From NCBI RefSeq assembly GCF_006438825.1, contig NZ_RCZP01000011.1:86798-150797 (forward strand): a stretch of DNA of 64,000 bases. Reading direction: 5' to 3'. Position 1 is the first letter of the stretch; each line of letters starts with the position of its first letter. A program made the translations under genes and the position numbers. The stretch comes from Muricoccus nepalensis. Lineage in GTDB: Bacteria; Pseudomonadota; Alphaproteobacteria; Acetobacterales; Acetobacteraceae. The notes under the pieces are model-generated. The model ran no database searches, was not told the origin of the DNA, and saw nothing but the letters and a program-made list of their open reading frames with translations. This document shows, piece by piece, positions 8,171-16,391 of this stretch.

Positions 8171-8260
8171 CCGCCCGCCTGCAGGCCATCGCGGACGGCG
8201 AGGCCCGCGTGACCGCCGTTGACAGACTTTCATCAGATCGATTGATGGAGGATGGCGAGC

Positions 8261-9784
8261 CTACGCCGACAGCTCATCGAGCCGCGCAATCGCCTTGCGG
8301 ATTGCTGTCTTAGCGAAGGCGTCCGAGCCAGCATCAATGAGCTCGTAGCACTTGATGAGGATGGGCCGGATTTTGGCTGGGGAAACCACAAGGGGGCGCG
8401 TCAGCCCCTGGACTGCGAGCGCCACCAGGCGCGCCTGGGCTACGTCGCCCGGCGTAACGTCTTCACCGGCGGAGAGGCGCGCCAGCATGTCGTGCGCAGG
8501 GCCAGCCGCAGCCACATACGCGGCATCCGGCGAGGACAAGCGGGCGACGTAGAGCTTCTTCTGAGCCCCGGTCGCCTTCTCGTTCGCTTTCACGAATCTG
8601 ATGAGTTCGGCGTCGGACATCTCCGCTCGACGCCCAAAATACCTGATGGGCAGCCAGTCATTGCCCGGGACCTCAATCGCGCAGCGGACGTAATCAATAG
8701 GGTCGGCGGTCAGCGCCTCGGTCAGAAAGTCCTTCCGCATGTCGGCACGGGTCACCAACCCCTTCTTGGCCCCCGCGGATGCGGATGCCTGGATGTCGCC
8801 AATCAGGCGAAGCGCAGGCGCTCCGGCCTTCTCGTCGAATGCGCCCTCTTTGATGAACTTCAGCTCCTTGATGACGTCCGGGTCGAGTTCGATGGTGCGC
8901 TTGCCGTCTAGCAGGCTGCCCTCCCTGAGGTCGGCGACCATCACGTGCTCCGGCCCGAGGGCAAGGAGACGCTGGATCATCGGGAGCATCTCCGCCCGCG
9001 CCTGGGCATCCCGCTCGTCGAGCATGGCGCGCAGGTCCGAGTACGAAATCCGTGTGGACTGTCCAGGGTAGCGGAAGAATATGTCGCCCTCCCGGATGTC
9101 GCCCTGCCCCTCGTTCTTGCAGGCGATGACTGGGCGGCTGGGGTGCTGATCGACATGCAGCACGCCGACGATCTTCCCGCCGACCTTGAACACCGCCTTC
9201 TGGAAGCGGGGCGTCGGGTCGAAGGTGGACCGCAGGCGCTTGGCGATCTCGGCCGGGTCCAGGTTGGCGAAGTCGTCGCTAGGCAGGCCCAGTACCGGGT
9301 GTGCGCCCTTCGGATCCTTGTCGCCGACGCCGAGGAACACGTAGCCGCCGCGATTGTTGGCCAGCGCCGCGACAGCCTTCAGCCACGGAGTGGCATGCTT
9401 CAGGCCGAAGCTCGTTTTGCATTCGGCTTGGTCGGTCTCCCCGGCGGCCAGATGCCAGATTCCACCGCTCCCCTTGGCAAACATCTGCTGGAGCGTCGCT
9501 TCGGAAAGCGGGCTGGACGGCACCGCACTGGCGGGCGCCACGACCAGGGGCACCGACGAGGACGGCTTCTGCGTCGCCAGGAACGCATCCAGATCCTTGT
9601 CCGACGCGGCCTGGATGCTGGCGGAATCGCTGTAGGTCCCCGACGCAATGCCGGTGATCCGGCCAGAGTTCACTGCTCGATCCGGCCGATTGAAGAAAAA
9701 CTGGACGTCCCGGTTCTTCATGCCCCGGGTGACCATCGCCTTGATCAGGGCGATCTCGTCGTTGGTGATGGTCCGCTTGGCCAA
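8261..9784 (-). CDS. AlbA_2 (Schlafen-type) domain protein with N-terminal HTH-like segment
   Basis: 507 aa, TTG start at 9784. Residues 1-50 form a conserved helical segment (MVTRGMKNRDVQFFFNRPDRAVNSGRI). An AlbA_2 domain covers about 115-260: ETDQAECKTSFGLKH, ALANNRGGYVFLGVGD, and FFRYPGQSTRISYSDL at its end. The C-terminal half is helical and unassigned. AlbA_2/Schlafen-like domains bind nucleic acid and are common in bacterial defence islands and regulators. The next gene upstream is an AAA ATPase on the same strand, but a 188-bp gap with a repeat separates them. The target and activity are unknown. Confidence 0.85.
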   Translation of the reverse strand: MAKRTITNDEIALIKAMVTRGMKNRDVQFFFNRPDRAVNSGRITGIASGTYSDSASIQAASDKDLDAFLATQKPSSSVPLVVAPASAVPSSPLSEATLQQMFAKGSGGIWHLAAGETDQAECKTSFGLKHATPWLKAVAALANNRGGYVFLGVGDKDPKGAHPVLGLPSDDFANLDPAEIAKRLRSTFDPTPRFQKAVFKVGGKIVGVLHVDQHPSRPVIACKNEGQGDIREGDIFFRYPGQSTRISYSDLRAMLDERDAQARAEMLPMIQRLLALGPEHVMVADLREGSLLDGKRTIELDPDVIKELKFIKEGAFDEKAGAPALRLIGDIQASASAGAKKGLVTRADMRKDFLTEALTADPIDYVRCAIEVPGNDWLPIRYFGRRAEMSDAELIRFVKANEKATGAQKKLYVARLSSPDAAYVAAAGPAHDMLARLSAGEDVTPGDVAQARLVALAVQGLTRPLVVSPAKIRPILIKCYELIDAGSDAFAKTAIRKAIARLDELSA

Positions 9785-9901
9785 CTTAGTCTAGTCCCGA
9801 GGCCTGTGAGTTGTTGCCACGAAGGCCCTCCTATGTCGGAGCTTCCGGTCGTCACCGCAACATTTTCCTGTCGACCACGCGCAGCAGGTTTGGCTACGAG
9901 A

Positions 9902-9971
9902 GTCCGCTTCGGGTCGCCTGCTGCGGTAGCTGCGCCGGTAAGACCTAGCGCCGGGGTCGGTGGGAAGCAGA
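9902..9971. repeat. REP-like extragenic repeat, copy R3
   Basis: The best-preserved copy. It starts GTCCGCTTCGGGTCG and ends GTGGGAAGCAGAC, so the termini are near-complementary and would form a long imperfect hairpin around the CTAGCGCCGGGG core. Confidence 0.65.
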
Positions 9972-9972
9972 C

Positions 9973-10515
9973 CTAGCTGATCCGATCCACGATGAAGCGG
10001 ACGCGGTCTTCGACCGAGCTTTTGGGGAGATGCGTCAGTTCGTAGCCAAGCTCGCCATAGGCGCTGACCATCGCCTCATAGGTCGCCTGCGCTTCTTCAA
10101 ACGTTTGTTTGCGCTCCGCGTCTTGGTCGAAGATCTCTGGCCAGGGCGGCGCGATGAAGACTTGGCGGTTGTACCGGAAGGTGCAGGCTGCCTTGCGGAC
10201 ATGCGGCGGCACCGGCAAGGCGCACAGGTTCAGATACCCCAGCACGTCGGGTATCCCGCGATCAAACAGGACGACTCCCGGGTGGCCACGGGCTTCTCGA
10301 TGGGAACGCAGCTCCCAACCGAGCATGAGTTCTGCGAAAGCGAGACGGTCGTCCCAGGGTAGGGCGGCGCCGCCGATTTCCACCTGATCCTGAATGATGG
10401 CTCTTCCGGCCTCGGGCATTGCGCGCATGCCACCAACTGCTAGGGCCTCAATCAGGGTACTCTTGCCAGAACCCGGACCGCCCGTGACGACGAAGAAGTG
10501 TGGTTGATCCTGCAA
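9973..10515 (-). CDS. AAA_28-type P-loop ATPase
   Basis: 180 aa from the ATG at 10515. Walker A TGGPGSGKST is at residues 11-20, a Walker B-like strand VVLFDRGIPD near residue 85, and an arginine-rich lid region follows (ERKQTFEEAQATYEAM). The layout fits the AAA_28 group of small predicted kinase or ATPase proteins, in which PEAGRAII and FDRGIPDVLGY are characteristic. The substrate is not known. The gene is flanked by REP-like repeats on both sides and may be a moron-type insertion in the conjugative element. Confidence 0.85.
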   Translation of the reverse strand: MQDQPHFFVVTGGPGSGKSTLIEALAVGGMRAMPEAGRAIIQDQVEIGGAALPWDDRLAFAELMLGWELRSHREARGHPGVVLFDRGIPDVLGYLNLCALPVPPHVRKAACTFRYNRQVFIAPPWPEIFDQDAERKQTFEEAQATYEAMVSAYGELGYELTHLPKSSVEDRVRFIVDRIS

Positions 10516-10588
10516 ACGGGGGTCCTTCGGTTATTGCTGGAAGGCGAGGAGAGACATCGGTGTCTGATACCATGCCGCTCGCCTCCTT

Positions 10589-10660
10589 GGACCGCTTTGG
10601 GTCGGGTGCAGAGATGTCCCTCCCCGGTCGCGGCTAGCGCCGGGGAGGGTGGACAGTAGC
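10589..10660. repeat. REP-like extragenic repeat, copy R4
   Basis: It starts GGACCGCTTTGGGTCGGG and contains GGCTAGCGCCGGGGAGGGTGG. It lies in the 270-bp gap between the ATPase gene and the winged-helix gene; nothing else was recognised there. Confidence 0.55.
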
Positions 10661-10785
10661 CATTCTCAGGTGGACGCCCCATCCCTTTAGGGGCTGAGGC
10701 AGCGCAAGCATTGGTGCTGAGGGTGAGCGGGATACCTACAGGTTCCTACCCATTGTGCTCAGTCCTGCCAGAAGGATTGCTGATT

Positions 10786-11703
10786 TCAGGCTTTCGCCGA
10801 GGCCGTAGGCGTACCCGGCCTACAGAAGCTGCGCTGCTCGACGGGCGGCAAACCCGGCGTGCCCGGCAGAGCATAACGGCCATATCCTACCCGCTCGACC
10901 AAGCCGAGCTCCATCATCGCGCGCAGATGCCCCGTGACATTGGGCACGGTTCGGCCGATCGCGCGGGCGATATCTACGGCTTGGCGTGGCTCGGTAAGGT
11001 TGAGCAAGATCGCGTCCCGAACAGGCTGAGGTCGGCAGCCGCCCGGCCAGCTATGGCTGCGTGGCACGACCGCCGTGGCTGGTGAAGTGGCTGTGGACAG
11101 CGCGTACTGTCCCCTTTCGACACGGGTTATCTGGCCGTTGTGCAATAGATCCAGCAGAAGGTTGTTCATCACGCTGGCGCGGTAACCAATCAGTCGTGCC
11201 ACTTCACCACTGCGACAAGGCTTCTCGAACAGGGCCAGTGCTGCTCCCTGCGCCGCCATGTGTTCCACCCTGCGTCGCCGGCTCACTTTCGCTGCGAGAG
11301 CATCACTGCGCCACCAGAACCTGACCTGACCCCTCCGGGCGCTGGTCACCGCGCCTATTCGACTGAGGGCGGCCAGCTCCTTGTGGATTTCATCTTCCGG
11401 AAGCCCGGTGCCTTCGTGGAGATCGGTCGTGCTCGTCTCCGCCCTGCCCAGCGCTGCCATGATGCGACGGCTTGCCGAATGACCATCCGCCGATGATTTG
11501 TCCATGTAGTCGATGTGCAGATCACGCAGGATATAATGGTCGCGGCAGTAAGCGACCGCGCGGCCGCTTCGAAGCAGCAGAAGCAGGGAATGGGTCACTT
11601 CGCCGACTGTACGGCCACAATCGGAAGATAGGCTGGCCAGCGTCCCTGGCCTGTGCAGAGCTGCCAGAACCGGCTTGACGCTGGGATGATCCGCGACGGT
11701 CAC
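10786..11703 (-). CDS. Multi-winged-helix DNA-binding protein downstream of dotL
   Basis: 305 aa; its start overlaps the dotL stop, so it is the last gene of the coupling-protein operon. Three or four winged-helix-like units follow one another: RPGTLASLSSDCGRTVGEV (residue 19), ETSTTDLHEGTGLPEDEI (about 90), CRSGEVARLIGYRASVMNN (about 160) and PRQAVDIARAIGRTVPNVTGHLRAMMELGLVERV (about 238). The protein is probably a transcription factor or DNA-structuring protein for the transfer genes. A truncated relative of its first 45 residues is found at 56977. No catalytic motif was seen. Confidence 0.75.
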   Translation of the reverse strand: MTVADHPSVKPVLAALHRPGTLASLSSDCGRTVGEVTHSLLLLLRSGRAVAYCRDHYILRDLHIDYMDKSSADGHSASRRIMAALGRAETSTTDLHEGTGLPEDEIHKELAALSRIGAVTSARRGQVRFWWRSDALAAKVSRRRRVEHMAAQGAALALFEKPCRSGEVARLIGYRASVMNNLLLDLLHNGQITRVERGQYALSTATSPATAVVPRSHSWPGGCRPQPVRDAILLNLTEPRQAVDIARAIGRTVPNVTGHLRAMMELGLVERVGYGRYALPGTPGLPPVEQRSFCRPGTPTASAKA

Positions 11704-14015
11704 GCTGCCACCCGCTCAAGCAGCCGCTTCAGATTGGCGGCAAGGTCCTCACTGGTCATCGCCGGTGGCTCAGGCAAGGCGAGGATCGTGGCTTCGGCAA
11801 GCACCTGGGCAACGGCCTGCCCGGTGCGTGCTGCTTCCGCCGATGAAGCGCCGGACGCCTCTTCGATAGCCGTTATGGCGGCCGCAGCAGCCTTGTCGCC
11901 TACGACGCCCCACGTCGGAGAAGCGCCTTGATCCTTAGCACTGGCGGTCTCTTCAGCCGTAGAAGCGGTGAGGTCTTCCAGCATGGGCTGGCTCGTGGTG
12001 ACAGGAGGCTCCGGCGGATCGTCATTGGCCGGGGTGGGACGCGGCGCCTTGCCCGCTGCCGCGATAGCAGCAGCGATCCGCCCCCCTGCGGTCGGCGCCG
12101 TGCTCGCCTTGAAAGCCTCGATCATGGCGCACAGCACGGGATCCTCTTGAGGCTCGGTGTTGCGCGGCACTTGTCCGCCCTCCAACTGCACGATCACATC
12201 CTTGACCGTATCGCCTGCCTCGCTTCCGTCACGAGGCAAGCCAGCAAGGATCAGCGGTCGGTTGCGACGGATTGGGCCGTCCGCCTTCACGTCGGCGTAG
12301 AACAGCTTGGCGTACACCCGGCGCCCGCCCAGCATGACGATGGCCTCACCTTCCAGCAGCTTCTGCAGGTCAGACCACGACACCCGGTTGACCTTGCGAA
12401 CCTCGGCCGATGGACCCTCGCGGTACTGCCCGGCCTCACCTGCCACGAAAGACGTGGCCTGGGTGACCTCCGTCTCGCCGCCGGTCTTCTCGATCCACTC
12501 GCGGGTGCGATTGGCGTCCTGCTGCCGCATGGCGATGGTCAGGTTGGCGTTGCCCAGCAACGATGCGGTCTTTTCGCCCAGCCGCGCCCAGATGCCCGAC
12601 ACCTCCTGGAAGCAGAGCCAAAACATGATATTCAGGCCGCGTCCCATGGCCAGCATGCGGTCCATGCCGTTGGTGGCGTAGTACGCCACCTCGTCGAAGA
12701 CGACGTGGAACGGGCCTTCGCCCATGCCAGGCTTGAGCGAGAATATCTCCTTGCTGTCGCCCTCCAGCTTGGCGCCGAGCAGTTGCGCCAGCATGCCGCG
12801 CAGCGAGGCCACCACGATCTTGCCCAGTGCGGCTAAGGTGTCGTCGGAGTTTTCCAGGGCCGGAAGGTTCACCACCAGGATGCGCCGGTTCAGCACCACG
12901 TCGCGCATGTCGATGTCGCCCGACAGCACTTTGAAGATGTGCCCGAGGCTCACCGAGAGCTGTGAGAACACGCCGGTGAAGTAGAACAGCGCGAAGCCGT
13001 GCTGCTTGGACGGCTCGTCACCTTTCTGCTCGTTGTAGGGGACGCTGATATCGTAGCCCGGCAGTTCGCCGAGATACGCCTTCAGCGGATAGATGATCTC
13101 CTCCGGAATATCGGTGGCCTGGATCTTCGACACATCCCCGTTGATCTTATCGCGCGTCAGGAAAATGCGGTGCATCGCTAGCGTGTAGATGGAGCGCAGT
13201 TCCAGGGCGAAGCGAATAGTCTCGATGTTGATGGGTACGCCCTGCCTGTCACGCATCCACACCAGCACCGGGGTGATGGTGGCGATCAGGGCCACGGCTC
13301 GGGTGCGGAAGACGCCGTTGCTGTCCTCGGACTTCTGCTCCCCGAGCTGCGACACCAGCAGTTCGCGGATCGCGTCGGCGTTACCGGCTGCGAAGGGGTT
13401 GAAGGTGTTGGACTGCTTGATCCCCGATGCGACGAGAAAGTTCAGCACCAGCACGTCGTCCTCACGCCCGAAACGCCGGGCCATGGCCATCACCTCGCCG
13501 TACAGCTTGTTGTCTGCCTTGCCGTCCACCAGCACGAACCCCGAGCCGTGGGTCAGCGAGTTGGCCAGCAGGCTCAGGATAGCAGTTGTCTTACCCGCTC
13601 CGGTGGTGCCGGGGATCGTGCCGTGCTGACGCCCGTCCTCGTTGGTGATCCAGAGCTCTTGCCCGGTCACCTGGTCGATGCCGAGGAAGATGGAGCCCGC
13701 AGCCTGCTGCGGCTTGCGGTCGACCGGGCTGGGATAGTTCCAGTCCAGGCAGTTGGCACTACGCGGTAGGCGCAGCGGCAGCTTAACCCGGCGCCGCATC
13801 ACCCAGCCCGCATAGGCCAGGGATGCGGGCACCAGCAGGTCGATCGCTGCGGGATAGAAGTAGGCAACCCCGGCCGCCGTTCCCAGCGCGAGACCTGAAA
13901 ACTGGCTTCCGAGCAATTCGGCGAGGCGAACGGTGAGCGGCCGCACGTCGCGGTAGCCCATGCCACCGCCACGCTCGAATTGGTTCTGTGGCCCGGAGAT
14001 CTCGCGCCGAATCAT
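11700..14015 (-). CDS. dotL: Type IV coupling protein DotL/IcmO (TrbC of IncI plasmids)
   Basis: 771 aa from the ATG at 14015, ten bases after the preceding stop with GAGG before it; the frame continues upstream through the preceding gene without a sensible start. Two membrane segments occur in the first 75 residues (LALGTAAGVAYFYPAAIDLL, VPASLAYAGWV). Walker A GTTGAGKTT is near residue 138 and Walker B HVVFDEVAYYAT near 440. Residues about 210-350 form the all-alpha insertion domain, which is duplicated as a separate gene at 15770. The low-complexity C-terminal tail is where DotL binds adaptors in Legionella. It receives the relaxosome and energises export through the type IVB channel. Confidence 0.93.
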   Translation of the reverse strand: MIRREISGPQNQFERGGGMGYRDVRPLTVRLAELLGSQFSGLALGTAAGVAYFYPAAIDLLVPASLAYAGWVMRRRVKLPLRLPRSANCLDWNYPSPVDRKPQQAAGSIFLGIDQVTGQELWITNEDGRQHGTIPGTTGAGKTTAILSLLANSLTHGSGFVLVDGKADNKLYGEVMAMARRFGREDDVLVLNFLVASGIKQSNTFNPFAAGNADAIRELLVSQLGEQKSEDSNGVFRTRAVALIATITPVLVWMRDRQGVPINIETIRFALELRSIYTLAMHRIFLTRDKINGDVSKIQATDIPEEIIYPLKAYLGELPGYDISVPYNEQKGDEPSKQHGFALFYFTGVFSQLSVSLGHIFKVLSGDIDMRDVVLNRRILVVNLPALENSDDTLAALGKIVVASLRGMLAQLLGAKLEGDSKEIFSLKPGMGEGPFHVVFDEVAYYATNGMDRMLAMGRGLNIMFWLCFQEVSGIWARLGEKTASLLGNANLTIAMRQQDANRTREWIEKTGGETEVTQATSFVAGEAGQYREGPSAEVRKVNRVSWSDLQKLLEGEAIVMLGGRRVYAKLFYADVKADGPIRRNRPLILAGLPRDGSEAGDTVKDVIVQLEGGQVPRNTEPQEDPVLCAMIEAFKASTAPTAGGRIAAAIAAAGKAPRPTPANDDPPEPPVTTSQPMLEDLTASTAEETASAKDQGASPTWGVVGDKAAAAAITAIEEASGASSAEAARTGQAVAQVLAEATILALPEPPAMTSEDLAANLKRLLERVAA

Positions 14016-14025
14016 CGAATGGGCC

Positions 14026-14523
14026 TCAACGTTCCAGGCCGAAGGCGTTGCGCGGTGCCGCCCCCGGCTGTGCGGCGGCCGCCTGCGGTGCAGCGACCGG
14101 GGCAGTGGCGGGCAGCACGATACGCGGCGGCTGTGCAAGCTGCTGCTGCAAGGCCGGAGGCAGCTGCGGCAGGGTTGGCAACGAACCGGCCGGGTTTGCC
14201 GGCACCACAGGAACGAAGGCCGGCGCCTGCAACGGGCCGATGCGGCGCGCGAGTGCCAGGTCGGCCGGGAGTTCCAGTTCAGCGGTGCGGCTGGCGGGCC
14301 GCGAAGCACTGAACTGTCCGGCACCGAAAACCACCACCAGAGCGATAAGGCTCAATGAGCCGATCAGAAAGGGCCGACGCCTGCCAGCAGACGGGCCCTC
14401 CCCGAGGTGGAGGTGGATGTGCATCCCTTCCGGTCGCCCACCGACATTGCCCGCCCAATCTCCAAGCGGCACCTCGCGAGAGTAACCGCGGTCCGCTCGA
14501 TCACGCACGTCGCTGCTGGCCAT
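14026..14523 (-). CDS. Single-pass, proline/alanine-rich protein between dotM and dotL
   Basis: 165 aa from the ATG at 14523, which overlaps the dotM stop (TGATG); a GTG one codon earlier is also possible. There is a cytoplasmic N-terminus of about 55 residues, one membrane span (FLIGSLSLIALVVVFGAGQF), then a Pro/Ala/Gln-rich extracytoplasmic tail (LPTLPQLPPALQQQLAQPP). In IncI plasmids this slot between trbA and trbC holds trbB, a DsbC-like protein; here the DsbC-like gene is at 39.6 kb and this gene is unrelated to it. Function unknown; an assembly or coupling-complex subunit is likely from position. A leader element lies inside the end of dotM. Confidence 0.75.
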   Translation of the reverse strand: MASSDVRDRADRGYSREVPLGDWAGNVGGRPEGMHIHLHLGEGPSAGRRRPFLIGSLSLIALVVVFGAGQFSASRPASRTAELELPADLALARRIGPLQAPAFVPVVPANPAGSLPTLPQLPPALQQQLAQPPRIVLPATAPVAAPQAAAAQPGAAPRNAFGLER

Positions 14524-15773
14524 CACGCCTGCTCCTCTTGTTCCAGGCGATGCTGCTCGATAGCGGCGCGAACGGCATGCAGGGCGGCTGAGATTTCTGG
14601 ATTGAACAGAGCGCAGCGTGCCTGCCGCTCATTCTCCCAGTGTGCGCGGGCACCGATGGCTTCCACGCGGGGGTTGGGATGGGAGTTCTGTCCCGGCCCG
14701 TGTCCGGGGAAACCGAGCGAGTGCAGGGCGTACCAGAGGTTACGATCCATCAGCTTCAGGCCGTTGAACTGCGGCGGCGCCAGTACGCCGCAGTTCAGCC
14801 TCGCAAGGTTGAGCAAGCCCATCAGGGCCGTCGTCTCGAAGGCGTGCCATCGTGCGGCAGCCTCGGCCGGAATGCGCAGGGTTCCGTCCGAGATCACGGC
14901 GTCGGCAGATGCCAACACTCCGGGCGGAGCCTGCAGGGGTTGATCCGGACCGGCCGGGCCGTGTTCGCCGTCAGCAGCCAGTGCCTCCGCCAGGTCGCCA
15001 AGGAGTGTCAGACATTCTTCTCGACGGCCCGCGAGATGCAGGCTGATGGCCGCGAACATGATGCGGGCAGGAGGGCGAGCAGCCGCTGCCCCGCGCCAGA
15101 CAGGTCCAAGTTGGGCGATCAACCCCGTGGTGATCCTGGCGGCGTCGTAGACCGGCGAGCCTGAAGCCTTGCGCTTAGTCCACTTCCTCTTGGCTTCGCC
15201 CGGGGTGCCCCCGGTGGCTGGCGGTTCGGCCTCCTTCATTTCTGGCAGGCGTGCGACCCACTCGTGGGCGTGCAAGGCAGGATCGGCTGGCCGCGGCTGG
15301 CCATCACCGAGCGGCACCAGACGCAAACCTCGGCCGAGGTAGGCACTGGCGGCCCGAAAGAAGCTGGCTTGCTCCTTGGCCAAGCCGTCGAGATCGAGCT
15401 TGCGTTTGAAGCGGGCAGGCGGTGCCCAGACGAAACAGACGATTGCCAGAGCAGCGATCAGCGCAGTGACCGGAGCACGGATCACGTTGTTGACCAGGCC
15501 GCACATGGCCACGAGTTCGTCGAAGGTCACCGTTGAATAGCGAGATTGGGCAACCAACCGCGACAGGCCTTCTAGCTTTCCTGTCACCCCGGCCAGGGCC
15601 GACATCTTCCACAACTGCAGGGTGGCCACTGCCTCCACCACCTCGGCGTGGTGAAGGTTCCACAGCATCCAGCCCCCGATGCCGAGGCCGATCGCGATGA
15701 TGATGAGGCTGAGGAAGGTGTAGTCGTCGCTCGACGCCCAGCCGGAACGTCCGGCTCCCTTGCTGCCGCTCAC
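14523..15773 (-). CDS. dotM: DotM/IcmP, coupling-complex subunit (TrbA)
   Basis: 416 aa from a GTG at 15773 that overlaps the preceding stop and has CCGGAGGG upstream; an in-frame GTG at 15797 is an alternative. There are two membrane spans (FLSLIIIAIGLGIGGWMLW; APVTALIAALAIVCFVW) and a cytoplasmic C-terminal domain typical of DotM: WHAFETTALMGLLNLAR, then FNGLKLMDRNLWYALHSLG. In Legionella this domain binds substrates and assembles with DotL, DotN and adaptors. It forms the coupling operon with the DotL-fragment paralogue upstream and dotL downstream. Confidence 0.9.
   Translation of the reverse strand: MSGSKGAGRSGWASSDDYTFLSLIIIAIGLGIGGWMLWNLHHAEVVEAVATLQLWKMSALAGVTGKLEGLSRLVAQSRYSTVTFDELVAMCGLVNNVIRAPVTALIAALAIVCFVWAPPARFKRKLDLDGLAKEQASFFRAASAYLGRGLRLVPLGDGQPRPADPALHAHEWVARLPEMKEAEPPATGGTPGEAKRKWTKRKASGSPVYDAARITTGLIAQLGPVWRGAAAARPPARIMFAAISLHLAGRREECLTLLGDLAEALAADGEHGPAGPDQPLQAPPGVLASADAVISDGTLRIPAEAAARWHAFETTALMGLLNLARLNCGVLAPPQFNGLKLMDRNLWYALHSLGFPGHGPGQNSHPNPRVEAIGARAHWENERQARCALFNPEISAALHAVRAAIEQHRLEQEEQA
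14524..14575 (-). promoter_or_regulatory. Leader element inside the 3' end of dotM (copy 3)
   Basis: On the minus strand CCGTTCGCGCC is at 14565-14575 and ends 41 nt before the ATG at 14523. GCCTG (14548-14544) pairs with CAGGC (14531-14527) and loops out the Shine-Dalgarno GAGGAG. Both parts lie within dotM codons, so the element overlaps coding sequence. Confidence 0.6.
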
Positions 15774-16261
15774 GTCGGCAGCCCTCCGGTGCTCCACGAT
15801 GGAAGCACCATGAACAGCACCATACCGTGTTGACGCCTGGCTTCGTCCCCCTGCTGATCCTCGAAGGTGCGGCCGGGATCGTACCCTGGCAGATCCTCGA
15901 GGTAGGCGTTGAGCGGGTAGACGAGAGCTTCGGGCATCTCCCGCACCGGAAGTTCGCTAACCCAGCCAGCGCCTCCTGCTTGTGCCAGAAAGACGCGCTG
16001 GGTCGCGAGCGAGGCTACCGCATGGAGCTGCATCGCGTACCCGACCACCTCGTCGGTGAGACGAATGGCTTGATGGTCCCGCACCCAAGCCAGCACTGGC
16101 GCCATGGCAGTCAGCAGGCGAGTGGCGCGGGCGGCGAGCCGTTCGCCATGATAGGCCGCCTGCACGCCCTCGGCGCGCCGCATCAGGAGACACCGAATGG
16201 CGGCGGCGTTTCCATTGCGCAGCGGATGGGCCGGTTCAGCCTGTTCGGACATAAGGTGCAT
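15770..16261 (-). CDS. Free-standing paralogue of an internal domain of DotL
   Basis: 163 aa from the ATG at 16261 (a second ATG is three codons on). The whole protein aligns without gaps in order with residues about 210-350 of the DotL encoded at 11700-14015: NAAAIRCLL against NADAIRELL, PVLAWVRDHQ against PVLVWMRDRQ, PEALVYPLNAYLEDLPGYD against PEEIIYPLKAYLGELPGYD, and QQGDEARRQHG against QKGDEPSKQHG. This is the all-alpha insertion of the coupling ATPase; neither Walker motif is included. It has its own leader element and is translationally coupled to dotM (GTGA overlap). It is therefore likely expressed and may cap or regulate the DotL-DotM complex; that role is inference. Confidence 0.85.
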   Translation of the reverse strand: MHLMSEQAEPAHPLRNGNAAAIRCLLMRRAEGVQAAYHGERLAARATRLLTAMAPVLAWVRDHQAIRLTDEVVGYAMQLHAVASLATQRVFLAQAGGAGWVSELPVREMPEALVYPLNAYLEDLPGYDPGRTFEDQQGDEARRQHGMVLFMVLPSWSTGGLPT

Positions 16262-16314
16262 CGGGGTGGCTCCAGTGGCGATCCGATGATTTTGCCTACA
16301 GGCGGCGCGAACGG
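16262..16314 (-). promoter_or_regulatory. Leader element of the coupling operon (copy 4)
   Basis: Minus-strand CCGTTCGCGCC at 16304-16314 ends 42 nt before the ATG at 16261. CATCGG (16288-16283) pairs with CCGATG (16264-16259), which contains the start codon. Confidence 0.65.
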
Positions 16315-16391
16315 CCCCTAGTGGATGGGCTGCCCGTAAGAAGGACCGCTACGCCCTCCCTCAGGGCGGTCCATCTTGGGGAAGCAAGGTG

